Of a stretch of 64,000 nucleotides of DNA, positions 26,225-35,547 are shown piece by piece. Source of the DNA: Lactobacillus sp. Sy-1 (GTDB lineage Bacteria; Bacillota; Bacilli; Lactobacillales; Lactobacillaceae). The translations under genes were made by a program, and so were the position numbers. The notes beneath the pieces are model-generated. The model had not been told where the DNA came from. It made no database searches and worked only from the letters and a program-made list of their open reading frames with translations. Each line of letters starts with the position of its first letter. Position 1 is the first letter of the stretch. The stretch is taken from the NCBI RefSeq assembly GCF_019303535.1, contig NZ_JACCIU010000002.1:248001-312000 (forward strand), written 5' to 3'.

Positions 26225-27407
26225 TTAAATCCACTCCTCTGTATTTTGCGATTGAGGCAACGTCCTTGTCGCCACGTCCTGATAGGGTACATACAATAAT
26301 TTGATCTTTGGCCATCTTAGGAGCCAGTTTTTGCACGTAGGCAACCGCATGACAACTTTCGATGGCGGCAATAATGCCCTCTTCTTTTGCGATGTATTCG
26401 AATGCATCGACAGCTTCATCATCGGTAATCCCAACGTAGCTAGCCCGGTGCTTAGCTGCTAATTCAGCATGTTCTGGCCCAACCCCAGGATAATCGAGAC
26501 CGGCTGAAATCGAGTAGACGGGCTTAATTTGACCGGTGTCGTTTTGGAGAAATAATGACTTCATCCCATGAAAGACCCCTAAGCGCCCCTTTTCAATGGT
26601 GGCAGCCGTTAAGTCGGTATCAACACCCTTTCCAGCTGCTTCCACCCCAATTAATTTAACGTCCTTATCGTTAATGTAGTTGGCAAAACTACCGATGGCG
26701 TTGCTCCCACCACCGACACAGGCGATTACAGCATCAGGAAGCTTCCCCGTATCTTCTAGGATTTGTTCGCGGGATTCTTTACTAATAACGCTTTGGAAGT
26801 CTCTAACGATGGTTGGGTATGGATGGGGACCAGTTGCAGAACCCATAACGTAGAAAGTATCATCACTGCGCTTAGCAAATTCTTGAAGCGCTGCGTTAAT
26901 GGCGTCCTTTAAAACCATTGATCCAGAGGTAACGGGGTGTACCTTGGCACCTAGTAATTCCATCCGATAAACGTTTAGCTTTTGCCGATCGGTATCTTCT
27001 TTCCCCATGTAAATTTCACATTCCATCCCGAATAATGCTGCGATGGTAGCGGTGGCCACCCCATGTTGACCAGCTCCGGTTTCCGCAATCAACCGTTTCT
27101 TACCCATCCGCTTGGCTAATAGGGCTTGGCCGATAACGTTATTGATCTTGTGAGCTCCGGTATGGTTCAAATCTTCACGCTTAAAGTAGATTTGGGCTCC
27201 CCCTAAGTCATCGGACATCCGCTGAGCATGGTAGAGCAATGATGGCCGGTTAGCGTATTTATTTAATAATGAGTGCAATTCCTCTTGGAATTCAGGATCG
27301 TTCTTAGCTTCTTCGTAGACCTTAGCCATTCGATTTAATTCGTTCATTAGTGTTTCTGGGACGTATTGGCCCCCGTATTCAGCAAATCGACCGTTTGATT
27401 TTGACAT
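26217..27407 (-). CDS. trpB: tryptophan synthase beta chain
   Basis: The 396-residue PLP enzyme joins indole and serine to tryptophan. It has [10 protein letters not shown] at the N-terminus, the PLP lysine in [15 protein letters not shown] near residue 85, [14 protein letters not shown], the [10 protein letters not shown] phosphate-binding loop and the C-terminal LSGRGDKD. It is of ordinary TrpB1 type and length. trpA follows with an 8-nt overlap. Confidence 0.96.
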   Translation of the reverse strand: MSKSNGRFAEYGGQYVPETLMNELNRMAKVYEEAKNDPEFQEELHSLLNKYANRPSLLYHAQRMSDDLGGAQIYFKREDLNHTGAHKINNVIGQALLAKRMGKKRLIAETGAGQHGVATATIAALFGMECEIYMGKEDTDRQKLNVYRMELLGAKVHPVTSGSMVLKDAINAALQEFAKRSDDTFYVMGSATGPHPYPTIVRDFQSVISKESREQILEDTGKLPDAVIACVGGGSNAIGSFANYINDKDVKLIGVEAAGKGVDTDLTAATIEKGRLGVFHGMKSLFLQNDTGQIKPVYSISAGLDYPGVGPEHAELAAKHRASYVGITDDEAVDAFEYIAKEEGIIAAIESCHAVAYVQKLAPKMAKDQIIVCTLSGRGDKDVASIAKYRGVDLNE

Positions 27408-27420
27408 TTATGTTCACTCC

Positions 27421-28005
27421 TTAATTTTTATGCGCGGTGGTGATAATGGATTCAACCAACTGTGCATCTTTGGTTCCGTTTGTTTCGACCCCGCTACTAA
27501 CGTCTAGGTAGTCGGGATGTAAGTTATTAATTGCTTCAATTGCGTTGGTGGGGGTTAACCCGCCAGCTACCATTAATGGTTGTTTGAAATTGAATTGGAG
27601 GCTTTGCCAATCCAGTGGCTTTCCAGAACCATTGCCGCTATCAACCATTACGTAGTCAGCAGCGGTTGCGGTAACCGGTTGCTTCGCTGGTTTGAAAACC
27701 TTGATCACTGGAATGCCAGAATCCATTAATTCCGTTACGGCTGATTCTGACTGTCCGCCGTGAAGTTGGGCTACTTGAATTATTTGAGCTTGGTAAAGCT
27801 GTTTAATCGTTTGAATGGGGGTGTCAACGAAGACCCCGACCGCCTTGATGTTAGGATCTAATTGGTTTCTGAGCTCTTTTGCCTTTTGGGCATCCACTTG
27901 GTGGCGGCCCTTAGCAAATACGAAACCAACTAAATCTGGTTGCAACTGGTTCATCATCTCAACTTCTGATAACTGAGTCACCCCACAGATTTTAATCTTA
28001 GTCAC
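27421..28005 (-). CDS. trpF: phosphoribosylanthranilate isomerase
   Basis: The product of about 194 residues carries KICGVTQLSEVE with the catalytic Cys, GFVFAKGRHQV, and VAGGLTPTN near the C-terminus, and catalyses the Amadori rearrangement of phosphoribosylanthranilate. The GTG at 28005 is chosen because CAGGGAG lies 9 nt upstream and the protein then begins where the family does; it overlaps trpC by 8 nt. An ATG 27 nt upstream would add nine residues with no binding site. Confidence 0.92.
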   Translation of the reverse strand: MTKIKICGVTQLSEVEMMNQLQPDLVGFVFAKGRHQVDAQKAKELRNQLDPNIKAVGVFVDTPIQTIKQLYQAQIIQVAQLHGGQSESAVTELMDSGIPVIKVFKPAKQPVTATAADYVMVDSGNGSGKPLDWQSLQFNFKQPLMVAGGLTPTNAIEAINNLHPDYLDVSSGVETNGTKDAQLVESIITTAHKN

Positions 28006-28789
28006 GAACTTCAACTCCCTGAGCTTCCTCAATAAATGCTGCTTTGTGATCGGACTTCATTAACGTTTCGCCAATCAAGACCCCGTTAACCCCGATCTCA
28101 GCTAGCTGTTTCACGTCATCAATGGTCTTAACCCCACTTTCAGCGATGAATGCCACTGACTTTGGCACTAGGGGACGGAGCTTGATGCTGTTTTCAAATG
28201 AAACGGTAAAGTTTTTCAAATTCCGGTTGTTGACCCCAACCATCTTAGCGCCCGCATCCAATGCGATTTGAATTTCCTTTTCGTCATGGGCTTCAACGAT
28301 TGCCGCTAAGCCTAATTGATGGGCTAGGGCTAAGTATTCCTTTAGTTGGGCTGGGGTTAAAATGGCGACGATCAATAAAATGATGCGGGCCCCGGCAGCC
28401 TTAGCTTGGTAAATCATGTATGGATTAATCGTGAAATCTTTTCTTAATACGGGTGTGTCAACGTGGTCGGTAATTGTATCTAGATACTTGATACTCCCCT
28501 TGAAATAATCCGGTTCCGTCAGCACTGAAATGGCGGTAACCCCAGCTGCTGAATACTGTTCAGCAATTGAAAGGTATGGAAAATCTTCAACAATGATGCC
28601 CTTGGATGGCGAAGCCTTCTTAACTTCACCAATTACGTGAACCCCATCGTTTAAGAACCGGTCGTAAATGTCCTGTGCGTTTGTCTTTGGTTGATCGGCA
28701 GCTGCTGCTTTAACCGCTGCTAGTGGGGTTGCTGCCATTTCCTTGTTAATTCGTTTTTGAGTTGCACTTACTAAGTCATCTAAAATCAT
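27998..28789 (-). CDS. trpC: indole-3-glycerol phosphate synthase
   Basis: The 263-residue TIM-barrel enzyme closes the indole ring. Motifs are VIGEVKKASPSKGII with the catalytic Lys, SVLTEPDYFKGS, VLRKDFTI with the second Lys, VGVNNRNLKNF and AESGVKT. AGGAGGC precedes the ATG, 12 nt after trpD. The stop codon lies inside the beginning of trpF. Confidence 0.95.
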   Translation of the reverse strand: MILDDLVSATQKRINKEMAATPLAAVKAAAADQPKTNAQDIYDRFLNDGVHVIGEVKKASPSKGIIVEDFPYLSIAEQYSAAGVTAISVLTEPDYFKGSIKYLDTITDHVDTPVLRKDFTINPYMIYQAKAAGARIILLIVAILTPAQLKEYLALAHQLGLAAIVEAHDEKEIQIALDAGAKMVGVNNRNLKNFTVSFENSIKLRPLVPKSVAFIAESGVKTIDDVKQLAEIGVNGVLIGETLMKSDHKAAFIEEAQGVEVRD

Positions 28790-28801
28790 TTTAATTGCCT
28801 C

Positions 28802-29803
28802 CTAGTATGCCAAGAGCTTCCCTAATAGTAGTAAAGCCTTTCCGCTGTCAATTGCATCAGCGGCTAGTTTAATTCCTTCTGCGATTGAAACGTTTGGCCG
28901 GATGGTGTTGATTGCTAAACCGGAGTTCAAAAGAACGATGTCTCGTCTGGCGCCCTTTTCGCCGTCTAAAATGCGGTTAGTAATTGCAGCGTTTTCTTCT
29001 GGAGTGCCACCGACGATTTCTGATTTGCTGGCGCGTTTTAACCCGAATTGTTCCGGGGTAATGGTTTCAACGTCACTCAGTTTCCCAGCTTGTAAGCTGA
29101 CTACCTTAGTAGGTGCTGAGATTGAAGCTTCATCTAAACCATCGGTTCCATAGATTACCTTTGCCTTAACCACCCCAAGTTTTTGCAACACGTGGGCTAA
29201 TGGAAGGAGTAATGATTCATCATATACCCCTAAGAGTTGTGATTGGGCATGGGCGGGGTTTGCTAATGGCCCTAAAATATTAAAGAGGGTCCGAATCCCT
29301 AATTCCTTTCTAACTGGGGCAACGTACTTCATTGCCTGATGGTATTTTTGGGCAAATAGGAAGGTAAAGTTATCATCTGCAAGCATCTTTTGACTAGTGT
29401 CAGCATCTAAATTGATGTTGAAACCAATTGCTTGGAGCATGTCGGCAGCCCCACTCTTGGATGAAGCGGCCCGGTTACCATGTTTAACCACTGGAATTCC
29501 TAGGCTAGCTAACACGATACTAGTGGTCGTCGAAATGTTAAATGAATTGGAATGGTCACCACCAGTTCCTACGATGTCGATTGCATCGTGTTCCTCTTCA
29601 AATTCAGCGGCATGGGCTCTCATTGAATGCGCAGCCCCGGCAATTTCTTCAACCGTTTCTTTTTTAACTGATAATCCAGTTAATAAGGAAGCAATCTTAA
29701 TCGAACTAGCTTCACCATCCATAATTTCGTCCATTACTTGAACCATTTCATCATAAGTTAAATCTTCGTTATTGGTAACTTTTTCAATTGCAGCATCGAT
29801 CAT
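28802..29803 (-). CDS. trpD: anthranilate phosphoribosyltransferase
   Basis: The 333-residue protein attaches phosphoribosyl to anthranilate. The glycine-rich PRPP loop [15 protein letters not shown] near residue 80, [15 protein letters not shown], and [14 protein letters not shown] are present. The ATG at 29803 has GGAG 8 nt upstream; the in-frame GTG at 29812 lies within the binding site. It follows trpG by 19 nt. Confidence 0.95.
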   Translation of the reverse strand: MIDAAIEKVTNNEDLTYDEMVQVMDEIMDGEASSIKIASLLTGLSVKKETVEEIAGAAHSMRAHAAEFEEEHDAIDIVGTGGDHSNSFNISTTTSIVLASLGIPVVKHGNRAASSKSGAADMLQAIGFNINLDADTSQKMLADDNFTFLFAQKYHQAMKYVAPVRKELGIRTLFNILGPLANPAHAQSQLLGVYDESLLLPLAHVLQKLGVVKAKVIYGTDGLDEASISAPTKVVSLQAGKLSDVETITPEQFGLKRASKSEIVGGTPEENAAITNRILDGEKGARRDIVLLNSGLAINTIRPNVSIAEGIKLAADAIDSGKALLLLGKLLAY

Positions 29804-29822
29804 TTTTATCACTCCGTTTTGG

Positions 29823-30425
29823 TTAAATTAGTTGTTTGCTGTTTGCGTTTGTCATTGCAAGGAAGTTATTGAAAATTTGGTGGGCGACCGTTTGATCCGT
29901 CATGATGGATTCGGGATGGTATTCAACTCCGTAAACATGGTTTACATCGTCGGCCACCGCTTGAACGGTGCCATCGTCAGCCATTCCGGTAACCTTTAAA
30001 TTATCTGGAACGGTGTTGGGATTAATTACTAATGAGTGGTAACGACCAATCGTAAATTGCGCTGGGCAGTTATTAAATAGTTCGCTATCGTTAGTCTTTA
30101 ACATGGTATCGGTCTTCCCATGCATTATGTGCGGAGCCTTAACAACGTGGGCGCCGTACACTTCACCAATGGCTTGGTGCCCTAAGCACACCCCTAAGAC
30201 TGGGAAGCGACCAATGGCAGCCTTTAATACTTGGTTCATATTCCCAGCATCTTCGGGCCGCCCTGGTCCGGGGGAAAGCACGATTCCGGTTAATCCTGGT
30301 TGATCCAGATCTGATTCACTGACCTGATCATTTTTCACGACTTTGATTTTTTGGTCGGTCAAGTTGCCGATTTCTTGGAATAGGTTATAGGTAAAGCTGT
30401 CGTAGTTATCAATTAGTAAGATCAT
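29823..30425 (-). CDS. trpG: anthranilate synthase component II (glutamine amidotransferase)
   Basis: The 200-residue protein supplies ammonia to TrpE. It has [25 protein letters not shown], the nucleophile Cys in [11 protein letters not shown] near residue 80, and the His-Glu pair in GVEYHPES. The ATG at 30425 has AGGAGG upstream and the gene overlaps the 3' end of trpE by 17 nt. The same protein may also serve para-aminobenzoate synthesis if a pabA is missing from the genome. Confidence 0.94.
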   Translation of the reverse strand: MILLIDNYDSFTYNLFQEIGNLTDQKIKVVKNDQVSESDLDQPGLTGIVLSPGPGRPEDAGNMNQVLKAAIGRFPVLGVCLGHQAIGEVYGAHVVKAPHIMHGKTDTMLKTNDSELFNNCPAQFTIGRYHSLVINPNTVPDNLKVTGMADDGTVQAVADDVNHVYGVEYHPESIMTDQTVAHQIFNNFLAMTNANSKQLI

Positions 30426-31884
30426 ATTGGTTTTCCTCCTGTGCTTGTTCTGCTTTGATTGCATCTAACATTAAGCGGCTTTTATTGCCGAATTCATGAA
30501 ATTCTTGGTTAGCATCACTATCTGCAACGATTCCGGCTCCTGAGTGGATCACTAGGTGGTCGCCCTTCTTATACCCCAGTCGAATTCCGATGCAAAGATC
30601 TAGATCACCGTTGAAATCAATGTAGCCGATTCCGCCGCCGTAGATGCCGCGCTTGCGTTGTTCTAGTTTAGCAATGATTTTCATTGCTGATTCCTTGGGT
30701 GCTCCTGAGAGGGTACCCGCTGGCAGAACTGCGCTAACGATGTCAACGGGTGTGAATTCTTTGTTGGCAACACTTTTGATTTTGGATCCGAGATGCATTA
30801 CGTTGCTAAAACGAAGGAGTTCACGAAGCTTGGTAACGTGAACGCTACCGAATTCACTGACCCGCCCTAAGTCGTTTCTGCCGAGGTCAACTAGCATGTT
30901 GTGTTCCGCTAGTTCCTTGGGACTGTGGGTTAACTCTGCTGCGAATTTTTCATCTTCAACTTGATCATGCCCCCGGCGTCTGGTTCCAGCTAGTGGGTAA
31001 CTGAATAAATGCGCATTGCTTTTACTGATTAGGGTTTCGGGGGATGCCCCGACGGATTGGAAATCGTTATTAGCGAAGTAGAAATGATATGGTGATTTAA
31101 CATCTTCGAACAACGTTTTACCAACGTTGATTAATGAACCCTGTGCGCTTGCTTGATATGGGTTCGAAAGGATTAATTGAAAAATGTCACCTAATTCAAT
31201 GTGGTGTTTAGTTTGGGCAACCCGTTCATCAAATTGGGCTAGGTTGAATTGATTTTTGAATTTACCGTTAATTTTCAATCCAGGAAGTTTTGGCTTCTGC
31301 TGACTGAGGATGGTGATAACCTCGTTAAGTCTATCTTCTAATCGTTGGATAGTAGCCTCATATTCGGTATTTAGATGCTCACTGGCAATCAACTGGCTTG
31401 CGGTTAATTGATGGTTCTGCCGATCGTATGTCAACGTAATGTCTGGGATCATCAGTTCCAAGTCGGCTAAATCTAAGTCATCTGGAGTGTCTGTTAGCCG
31501 ATTGTTCTGATCGTATTTAGCAAAGTCATAACCGAAGTAGCCGATTAATCCGGTACTGAACGGAGGTAATGATAATTTAGGAACTTGATACTTATGAATT
31601 AGTTGATTTAAAAACGTGATTGGGGAAGTGGTTTGTTCAGTTGTTTGACCACTTTGGTCGGTGGTTTGAACGTTTCCGTTACGAGCGGTGATAACTTGAA
31701 GGGGCTTGATCACTACTGCTGTATAGCGAGAATCTTGATATTCAAACATCATACTGTGGTTAGCATCTGGTTCATCGTGATTGATGATTTGGAATGGATC
31801 AAATTGATTTAGTTGAACTGAGGCACTAACGGGAAGGTAGTTGTAATCATGGCTCAATTGCTTTAATTCAGATTTAATATTCAA
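30409..31884 (-). CDS. trpE: anthranilate synthase component I
   Basis: The 491-residue chorismate-binding enzyme converts chorismate to anthranilate with TrpG. Conserved C-terminal motifs are IELGDIFQLILSNPYQ, VGASPETLI, PLAGTRRRG, LVDLGRNDLGRV, PAGTLSGAPKESAM and IHSGAGIVADS. The start codon is TTG with GAGGTGA 6 nt upstream. It is the first structural gene after the Trp T-box. Gene order E-G-D-C-F-B-A gives the full path from chorismate to tryptophan. Confidence 0.95.
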   Translation of the reverse strand: MNIKSELKQLSHDYNYLPVSASVQLNQFDPFQIINHDEPDANHSMMFEYQDSRYTAVVIKPLQVITARNGNVQTTDQSGQTTEQTTSPITFLNQLIHKYQVPKLSLPPFSTGLIGYFGYDFAKYDQNNRLTDTPDDLDLADLELMIPDITLTYDRQNHQLTASQLIASEHLNTEYEATIQRLEDRLNEVITILSQQKPKLPGLKINGKFKNQFNLAQFDERVAQTKHHIELGDIFQLILSNPYQASAQGSLINVGKTLFEDVKSPYHFYFANNDFQSVGASPETLISKSNAHLFSYPLAGTRRRGHDQVEDEKFAAELTHSPKELAEHNMLVDLGRNDLGRVSEFGSVHVTKLRELLRFSNVMHLGSKIKSVANKEFTPVDIVSAVLPAGTLSGAPKESAMKIIAKLEQRKRGIYGGGIGYIDFNGDLDLCIGIRLGYKKGDHLVIHSGAGIVADSDANQEFHEFGNKSRLMLDAIKAEQAQEENQYDLTN

Positions 31885-31912
31885 ATTGGTTCACCTCGTT
31901 AAAAAATTGCAT

Positions 31913-32259
31913 TAAAAAAATCCGCCCATAACAACGCAACTAATGCTTTGTTAAGGACGGATTCTTTTTATCCGCGGTGCCACCTTAATTAGACTGGTCT
32001 AATTATTACCTAGGACACCAAATAATGGTCCTAAATAATAATTAAATCAATCCCTCCTTAGCGAGATACGTGTTCATATCCCCGGCAACTGACGTATGCC
32101 TGACGTTTCTCCGTACTCAACTTGCGTTTTTCGGAAGAACCCTCCGTGGTCCATTTAACTGCCTGCGTTCGGTCGCATTCCCATCATCGGCGACTCTCTT
32201 TACGTGCACAACAATCTTGATCTCCACATCGTTGGTTTTTGTAATAGACGAATTATTTA
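31913..32259 (-). promoter_or_regulatory. Trp T-box leader of the trp operon
   Basis: The reverse strand carries AAGGTGGCACCGCGG (complement of 31972-31986), the T-box motif, and a terminator with AATCCGTCC/GGGCGGATT arms and a T-run (complement of 31914-31965). The stem I specifier loop reads TTAAATGGACC, giving TGG (Trp, complement of 32151-32153), with GTGG/CCAC as the base stem. A TATAAT box lies at 32267-32272. Uncharged tRNA-Trp should allow read-through into trpE. Confidence 0.95.
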
Positions 32260-32380
32260 ATTGGTTATTATACTATTCTCAATTATCTTAAAAGTCAATG
32301 ATAAAATTAATTTTATTTCTAATTTGTTCAAAATATCCAAAAAAATAAAATTAAAAATGGTCTTATATTACAGATGCTAA

Positions 32381-32429
32381 AATAAATAAACGGAGGGCAA
32401 ATCAGTGATTTGCCCTCCGTTTATTTATT
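32381..32429 (-). terminator. terminator with 23-bp perfect stem
   Basis: Arms 32381-32403 and 32407-32429 are exactly complementary with a 3-nt loop, ending 10 nt from the stop codon of the Ltp-domain gene. Confidence 0.92.
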
Positions 32430-32438
32430 TTATGTTCT

Positions 32439-32939
32439 TTATTTTGGTAAATGGTTAACAGCATATTTCGCTTGTTCTTGTGTAAATTGTTCTCCAGAAC
32501 TTGAAGTTAATTGGTCCATAATAGCGGCTGTTGACATATGTTGATCTCTTTGGTAACTTTTGGCACTTTTCAAAGCAACTTCATTCCAGTTAATATGATA
32601 ATCGCTATTAAGATGTTTAATTGCATAATCAGCATCTTCTTTGCTAAATTTATCTCCGTAACTAGAAGTTAATTGATCATATACTCCCTTTTCAGACATA
32701 TTCTGAATATCTACGTATTCTTTAGCACTTTCTAAAGCGTTTCTCTGATTATTAGTTGCGTTGTTGTTTGTACCGCTTGAATTATTATTTTTTGAACTTG
32801 TATTGGATGAGCTAGATGAATTTTTATTATCACTACCAGTTCCACTTAAAAATCCAAAAATAAAGAAAACTGCAATTACAATAATTAACCAAATCCACCA
32901 AACCTTATACCAAGGTTTTTGATTCTTTTTATTTTCCAT
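32439..32939 (-). CDS. Ltp-domain surface protein (two repeats, membrane-anchored)
   Basis: The product of about 166 residues has a basic start, one membrane helix (WIWLIIVIAVFFIFGFL, about 14-30), a Ser/Asn-rich linker, and two Ltp repeats (PF07553 type). The repeats start ALESAKEYVDIQNMSEKGVYDQ and ALKSAKSYQRDQHMSTAAIMDQ and end AIKHL and AVNHL. The domain is known from the Ltp lipoprotein of a Streptococcus thermophilus phage, where it blocks DNA injection of other phages, and from host surface proteins. There is no lipobox here; the helix is the anchor. The ATG at 32939 overlaps the upstream gene by 11 nt. A phage-exclusion role is possible but not shown. Confidence 0.75.
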   Translation of the reverse strand: MENKKNQKPWYKVWWIWLIIVIAVFFIFGFLSGTGSDNKNSSSSSNTSSKNNNSSGTNNNATNNQRNALESAKEYVDIQNMSEKGVYDQLTSSYGDKFSKEDADYAIKHLNSDYHINWNEVALKSAKSYQRDQHMSTAAIMDQLTSSSGEQFTQEQAKYAVNHLPK

Positions 32940-33282
32940 TGCTACTACCGTTTGCTGGTTTTTGTAAGAATAAAAATACAGTTGCAACTATCAGTAATAC
33001 TATACTTGGAAACGCAAGCGATAGTGTAAATCCTGATAATGCACAACCGATTAATCCAAGTACCGGCCCCACAATTGAAATACCATTTTGACGACTCTTA
33101 TACAGCGCAATTACGTGTATGATAACACCGATCCATTGAACAATATAGAAGAAAGCCCCACTTGCATCTGCACCATTACTACTGCTAAAAGCAGCAGCAA
33201 AAATGACGAACCAAGAAGTAAGTAATAGAACTGCATCGATAATATCAAATATCCCTGTCCAAACATTTATCTTTAATTTCAA
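32929..33282 (-). CDS. four-helix membrane protein (DUF4064-like)
   Basis: The 117-residue protein has four hydrophobic helices separated by short loops (…NVWTGIFDIIDAVLLL, YIVQWIGVIIHVIALY, IVGPVLGLIGCALSGF, IVLLIVATVFLFL), a pattern like DUF4064 proteins often found with secreted or Ltp-type proteins in lactobacilli. The start is TTG with AGGAGG 8 nt upstream. It is co-transcribed with the Ltp-domain gene, whose start it overlaps, so both probably act at the membrane. Confidence 0.65.
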   Translation of the reverse strand: MKLKINVWTGIFDIIDAVLLLTSWFVIFAAAFSSSNGADASGAFFYIVQWIGVIIHVIALYKSRQNGISIVGPVLGLIGCALSGFTLSLAFPSIVLLIVATVFLFLQKPANGSSNGK

Positions 33283-33569
33283 AAAGATAACCTCCTAAAT
33301 TATTTATAAAGCATTATTAATTTTACTATAAGTTTAATATAATTGGAACTTATTTTTATATTATAAGTATTATATTAGACTGATTTAATATAATTATTTT
33401 TAGTCGTGTAAGATGTTTAAATCTATATTTAACTTGATTTGCTTGCTTTTAATTTAATTTTTTATTTTTATATGTTGTATACCATTAGTGAAATAGTGCT
33501 TTTCTATTAAATAGATTGAATGTTAAATTTGAAATTAAGACTTAAATTAAAAAAAGATTAAAAACACCA
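33283..33569. other. AT-rich intergenic region
   Basis: Nearly 290 bases of very AT-rich sequence between divergent genes hold no ORF or repeat that I can support apart from promoter-like AT runs. Confidence 0.5.
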
Positions 33570-33598
33570 TTGATTTTTAATTTAGATTATGGTTTAAT
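33570..33598 (+). promoter_or_regulatory. promoter of the aroE operon leader
   Basis: TTGATT (33570-33575) and TTTAAT (33593-33598) are spaced by 17 nt, 33 nt before the leader-peptide ATG. Confidence 0.55.
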
Positions 33599-33631
33599 TA
33601 AGACATTCAAACGAGAAGGGAATTGTTATTT

Positions 33632-33691
33632 ATGAAGAATCAAATGATTAATAATAATAGTTATTATTATGGCTTCTATTACTTTAAGTAG
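33632..33691 (+). CDS. Tyr/Phe leader peptide of the aroE operon
   Basis: A 19-residue ORF with AGAAGGG upstream encodes MKNQMINNNSYYYGFYYFK. It holds five Tyr and two Phe codons within nine residues and no Trp, in contrast to the aroF leader. It is followed by alternative hairpins and a strong terminator before aroE. This codon bias is the signature of ribosome-mediated attenuation sensing charged tRNA-Tyr and tRNA-Phe. Peptide and hairpins are observed; the mechanism is inferred. Confidence 0.85.
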   Translation: MKNQMINNNSYYYGFYYFK

Positions 33692-33699
33692 TGCGTTCG

Positions 33700-33887
33700 T
33701 ACATATGATGCGGACGTACACATGCGTTCGCATCTAAGTAGTAAAGTCATTGATTTTGATTTTAGCTAGTTAGATGTGAGAGTTCATCTAGCTAGTGGTT
33801 CATAATAATACGATTGCTTTAGACGAAGTCAAAGTAGGTATTAAGCCAGCTAGGTGAATTAATTCATCCAGCTGGCTTTTTATTTTG
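33700..33887 (+). promoter_or_regulatory. attenuator with terminator, aroE operon
   Basis: The region after the leader peptide has a hairpin with arms 33766-33776 and 33785-33795 (one G-U pair), and a terminator with arms AAGCCAGCT (33843-33851) and AGCTGGCTT (33870-33878), inner GGTGAAT/ATTCATCC pairing and a TTTTATTTT tail. CTAGCTAG of the first hairpin (33788-33795) is nearly complementary to CCAGCTAGG of the terminator arm, so the two structures can compete. Confidence 0.75.
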
Positions 33888-33904
33888 AAAGGAAGTTATT
33901 AATT

Positions 33905-34798
33905 ATGAGTAATATTGATGGTCACACAATTTTAATTGGTTTAATGGCATACCCAATTCGCCACTCTATGTCCCCTACTATGCACAACGCTGCTTTTGAA
34001 AAGTTGAATTTAAACTACGCCTACCTGGCGTTCGATATTGATTCTGACCGCTTGGAAGCTGGGGTCAACGCACTCCGGACGCTGGACATGCGGGGCACGA
34101 ACGTTTCAATGCCTAACAAACAACGAATTATCAAGTACCTAGACAAATTAGACGTTTCAGCAGAAATGAACCAAGCCGTTAACACGGTCGTGAACGATAA
34201 CGGCGTCTTGACTGGCTACACCACTGACGGCGTTGGCTTCACAACTGATCTTAAGAAGAAGGGCCATCCCGTTGCCGGTAAGAAAATGGTCTTAGCAGGT
34301 GCCGGTGGTGCCGGAACCCCAATTGCGATCCAATCAGCAATGGAGGGTTTAAGTGAAGTAAAGATTTTTAATCGAGCTGACACGAACCTCGATAATGCGA
34401 AACGGGTAGCTAAGATCATCAACGAACGGACCGACTGTAAAGCTAGTGTTGAAGCACTCGAAAACCAAGCTGCATTCAAATCCGCAATTGCCGAAGCAGA
34501 TATCTACTGTGATGCAACTGGAGTGGGGATGAAGCCCCTGGAAGATGTGAGCTTAGTGAACGACCCGAATTGGTTCCACAAGGACCTCGTCGTATTCGAC
34601 ACTGTTTACTCCCCTCGCGAAACAAAGTTAATGAAGATTGCTAAGTCAGCAGGCCTTAAGCACGTTTACAACGGGCTAGGGATGATGATCGAACAGGGAG
34701 CAGCCGCATTTAAGCTCTGGACTGGTGAAGACATGCCAATTGACGTTGTTGAAGAAGCAATTGCTAAAAAGGATGGGCATGCGAATGAAAAAGATTAA
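33905..34798 (+). CDS. aroE: shikimate dehydrogenase
   Basis: The 297-residue protein reduces 3-dehydroshikimate to shikimate with NAD(P)H. It has MAYPIRHSMSPTMHNAAFE, the catalytic-lysine motif NVSMPNK (usually NVTxPxK), TTDGVGF, the Rossmann loop LAGAGGAGTP near residue 131, and C-terminal GLGMMIEQGAAAFKLWTG. The sequence type is close to the shikimate/quinate dehydrogenase (YdiB-like) branch, so quinate use is possible. It is the first gene after the Tyr/Phe attenuator and overlaps aroD by 20 nt. Confidence 0.92.
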   Translation: MSNIDGHTILIGLMAYPIRHSMSPTMHNAAFEKLNLNYAYLAFDIDSDRLEAGVNALRTLDMRGTNVSMPNKQRIIKYLDKLDVSAEMNQAVNTVVNDNGVLTGYTTDGVGFTTDLKKKGHPVAGKKMVLAGAGGAGTPIAIQSAMEGLSEVKIFNRADTNLDNAKRVAKIINERTDCKASVEALENQAAFKSAIAEADIYCDATGVGMKPLEDVSLVNDPNWFHKDLVVFDTVYSPRETKLMKIAKSAGLKHVYNGLGMMIEQGAAAFKLWTGEDMPIDVVEEAIAKKDGHANEKD

Positions 34799-35534
34799 CG
34801 TAGGTTCAACCACCCTGAGCGATCAGCACCCTAGCGTTGCGGTTCCAATCACCGGAACGGATGAGGCTGAGATTAGTCAGCAGCTGCAGTTGATCAAGGC
34901 TGAAAGCGTTGATTTGATTGAGTTTCGGATTGACTATTTAACCGACTTTACCGCAGCTGCCCTGCAAAACGGAAAGCAACAAATTCAAGCTCGCTTTCCA
35001 GCCGTTCCAATAATTGCTACGATTCGAACACAATCTGAGGGCGGTAAGTTTGACGACCACCATGACGACTACCTAGCCGCTTTGAAGCAGGTTATCAACG
35101 TTGGCTTTTCACTCTTAGACGTTGAAATTAGTCGCCCCGGGGTCGCTGACGTCATTACCATTGCACACCAACACCACCAATTAGTAATTGGTAGTTTTCA
35201 TAACTTCACCCAGACGCCAGCTGATCAAACCCTGCTAGCAACATGGCAAAAGATGGAAACGCTCGGTTGTGACGTTGCAAAAATGGCGGTAATGCCAAAT
35301 ATTAACGACGACGTATTGAGGTTTATGCAAGTTTCCAATCAGGCTAACCAAACCCTTAAAGTTCCAATCATCAGCATGGCAATGGGGAAACTTGGCATTG
35401 TCACTCGCATTAGCGGTCCGCTGACCGGTTCAGTAATTACCTTTGGCAGCATTACTAATGAAGCTCAATCAGCACCGGGCCAAATTACAAGTCCGCAACT
35501 AGCAGCGATTATCAACATCGTTGCACCACAATAA
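34779..35534 (+). CDS. aroD: 3-dehydroquinate dehydratase, type I
   Basis: The product of about 251 residues removes water from 3-dehydroquinate through a Schiff base. VDLIEFRIDYL, IATIRTQSEGG, the general-base His in IGSFHNF and the Schiff-base Lys in CDVAKMAVMP are present, with SMGKLG-like MAMGKLGIVTRI near the end. The ATG at 34779 has AAAAGG 6 nt upstream; longer in-frame starts lie deep within aroE. Confidence 0.93.
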   Translation: MRMKKINVGSTTLSDQHPSVAVPITGTDEAEISQQLQLIKAESVDLIEFRIDYLTDFTAAALQNGKQQIQARFPAVPIIATIRTQSEGGKFDDHHDDYLAALKQVINVGFSLLDVEISRPGVADVITIAHQHHQLVIGSFHNFTQTPADQTLLATWQKMETLGCDVAKMAVMPNINDDVLRFMQVSNQANQTLKVPIISMAMGKLGIVTRISGPLTGSVITFGSITNEAQSAPGQITSPQLAAIINIVAPQ

Positions 35535-35547
35535 GGAGGAACGCAAA

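Noticed and set aside
32070-32291. 73-codon forward frame over the Trp T-box
   Set aside because: It is antisense to stem I of a clear T-box and has no binding site or protein-like features.
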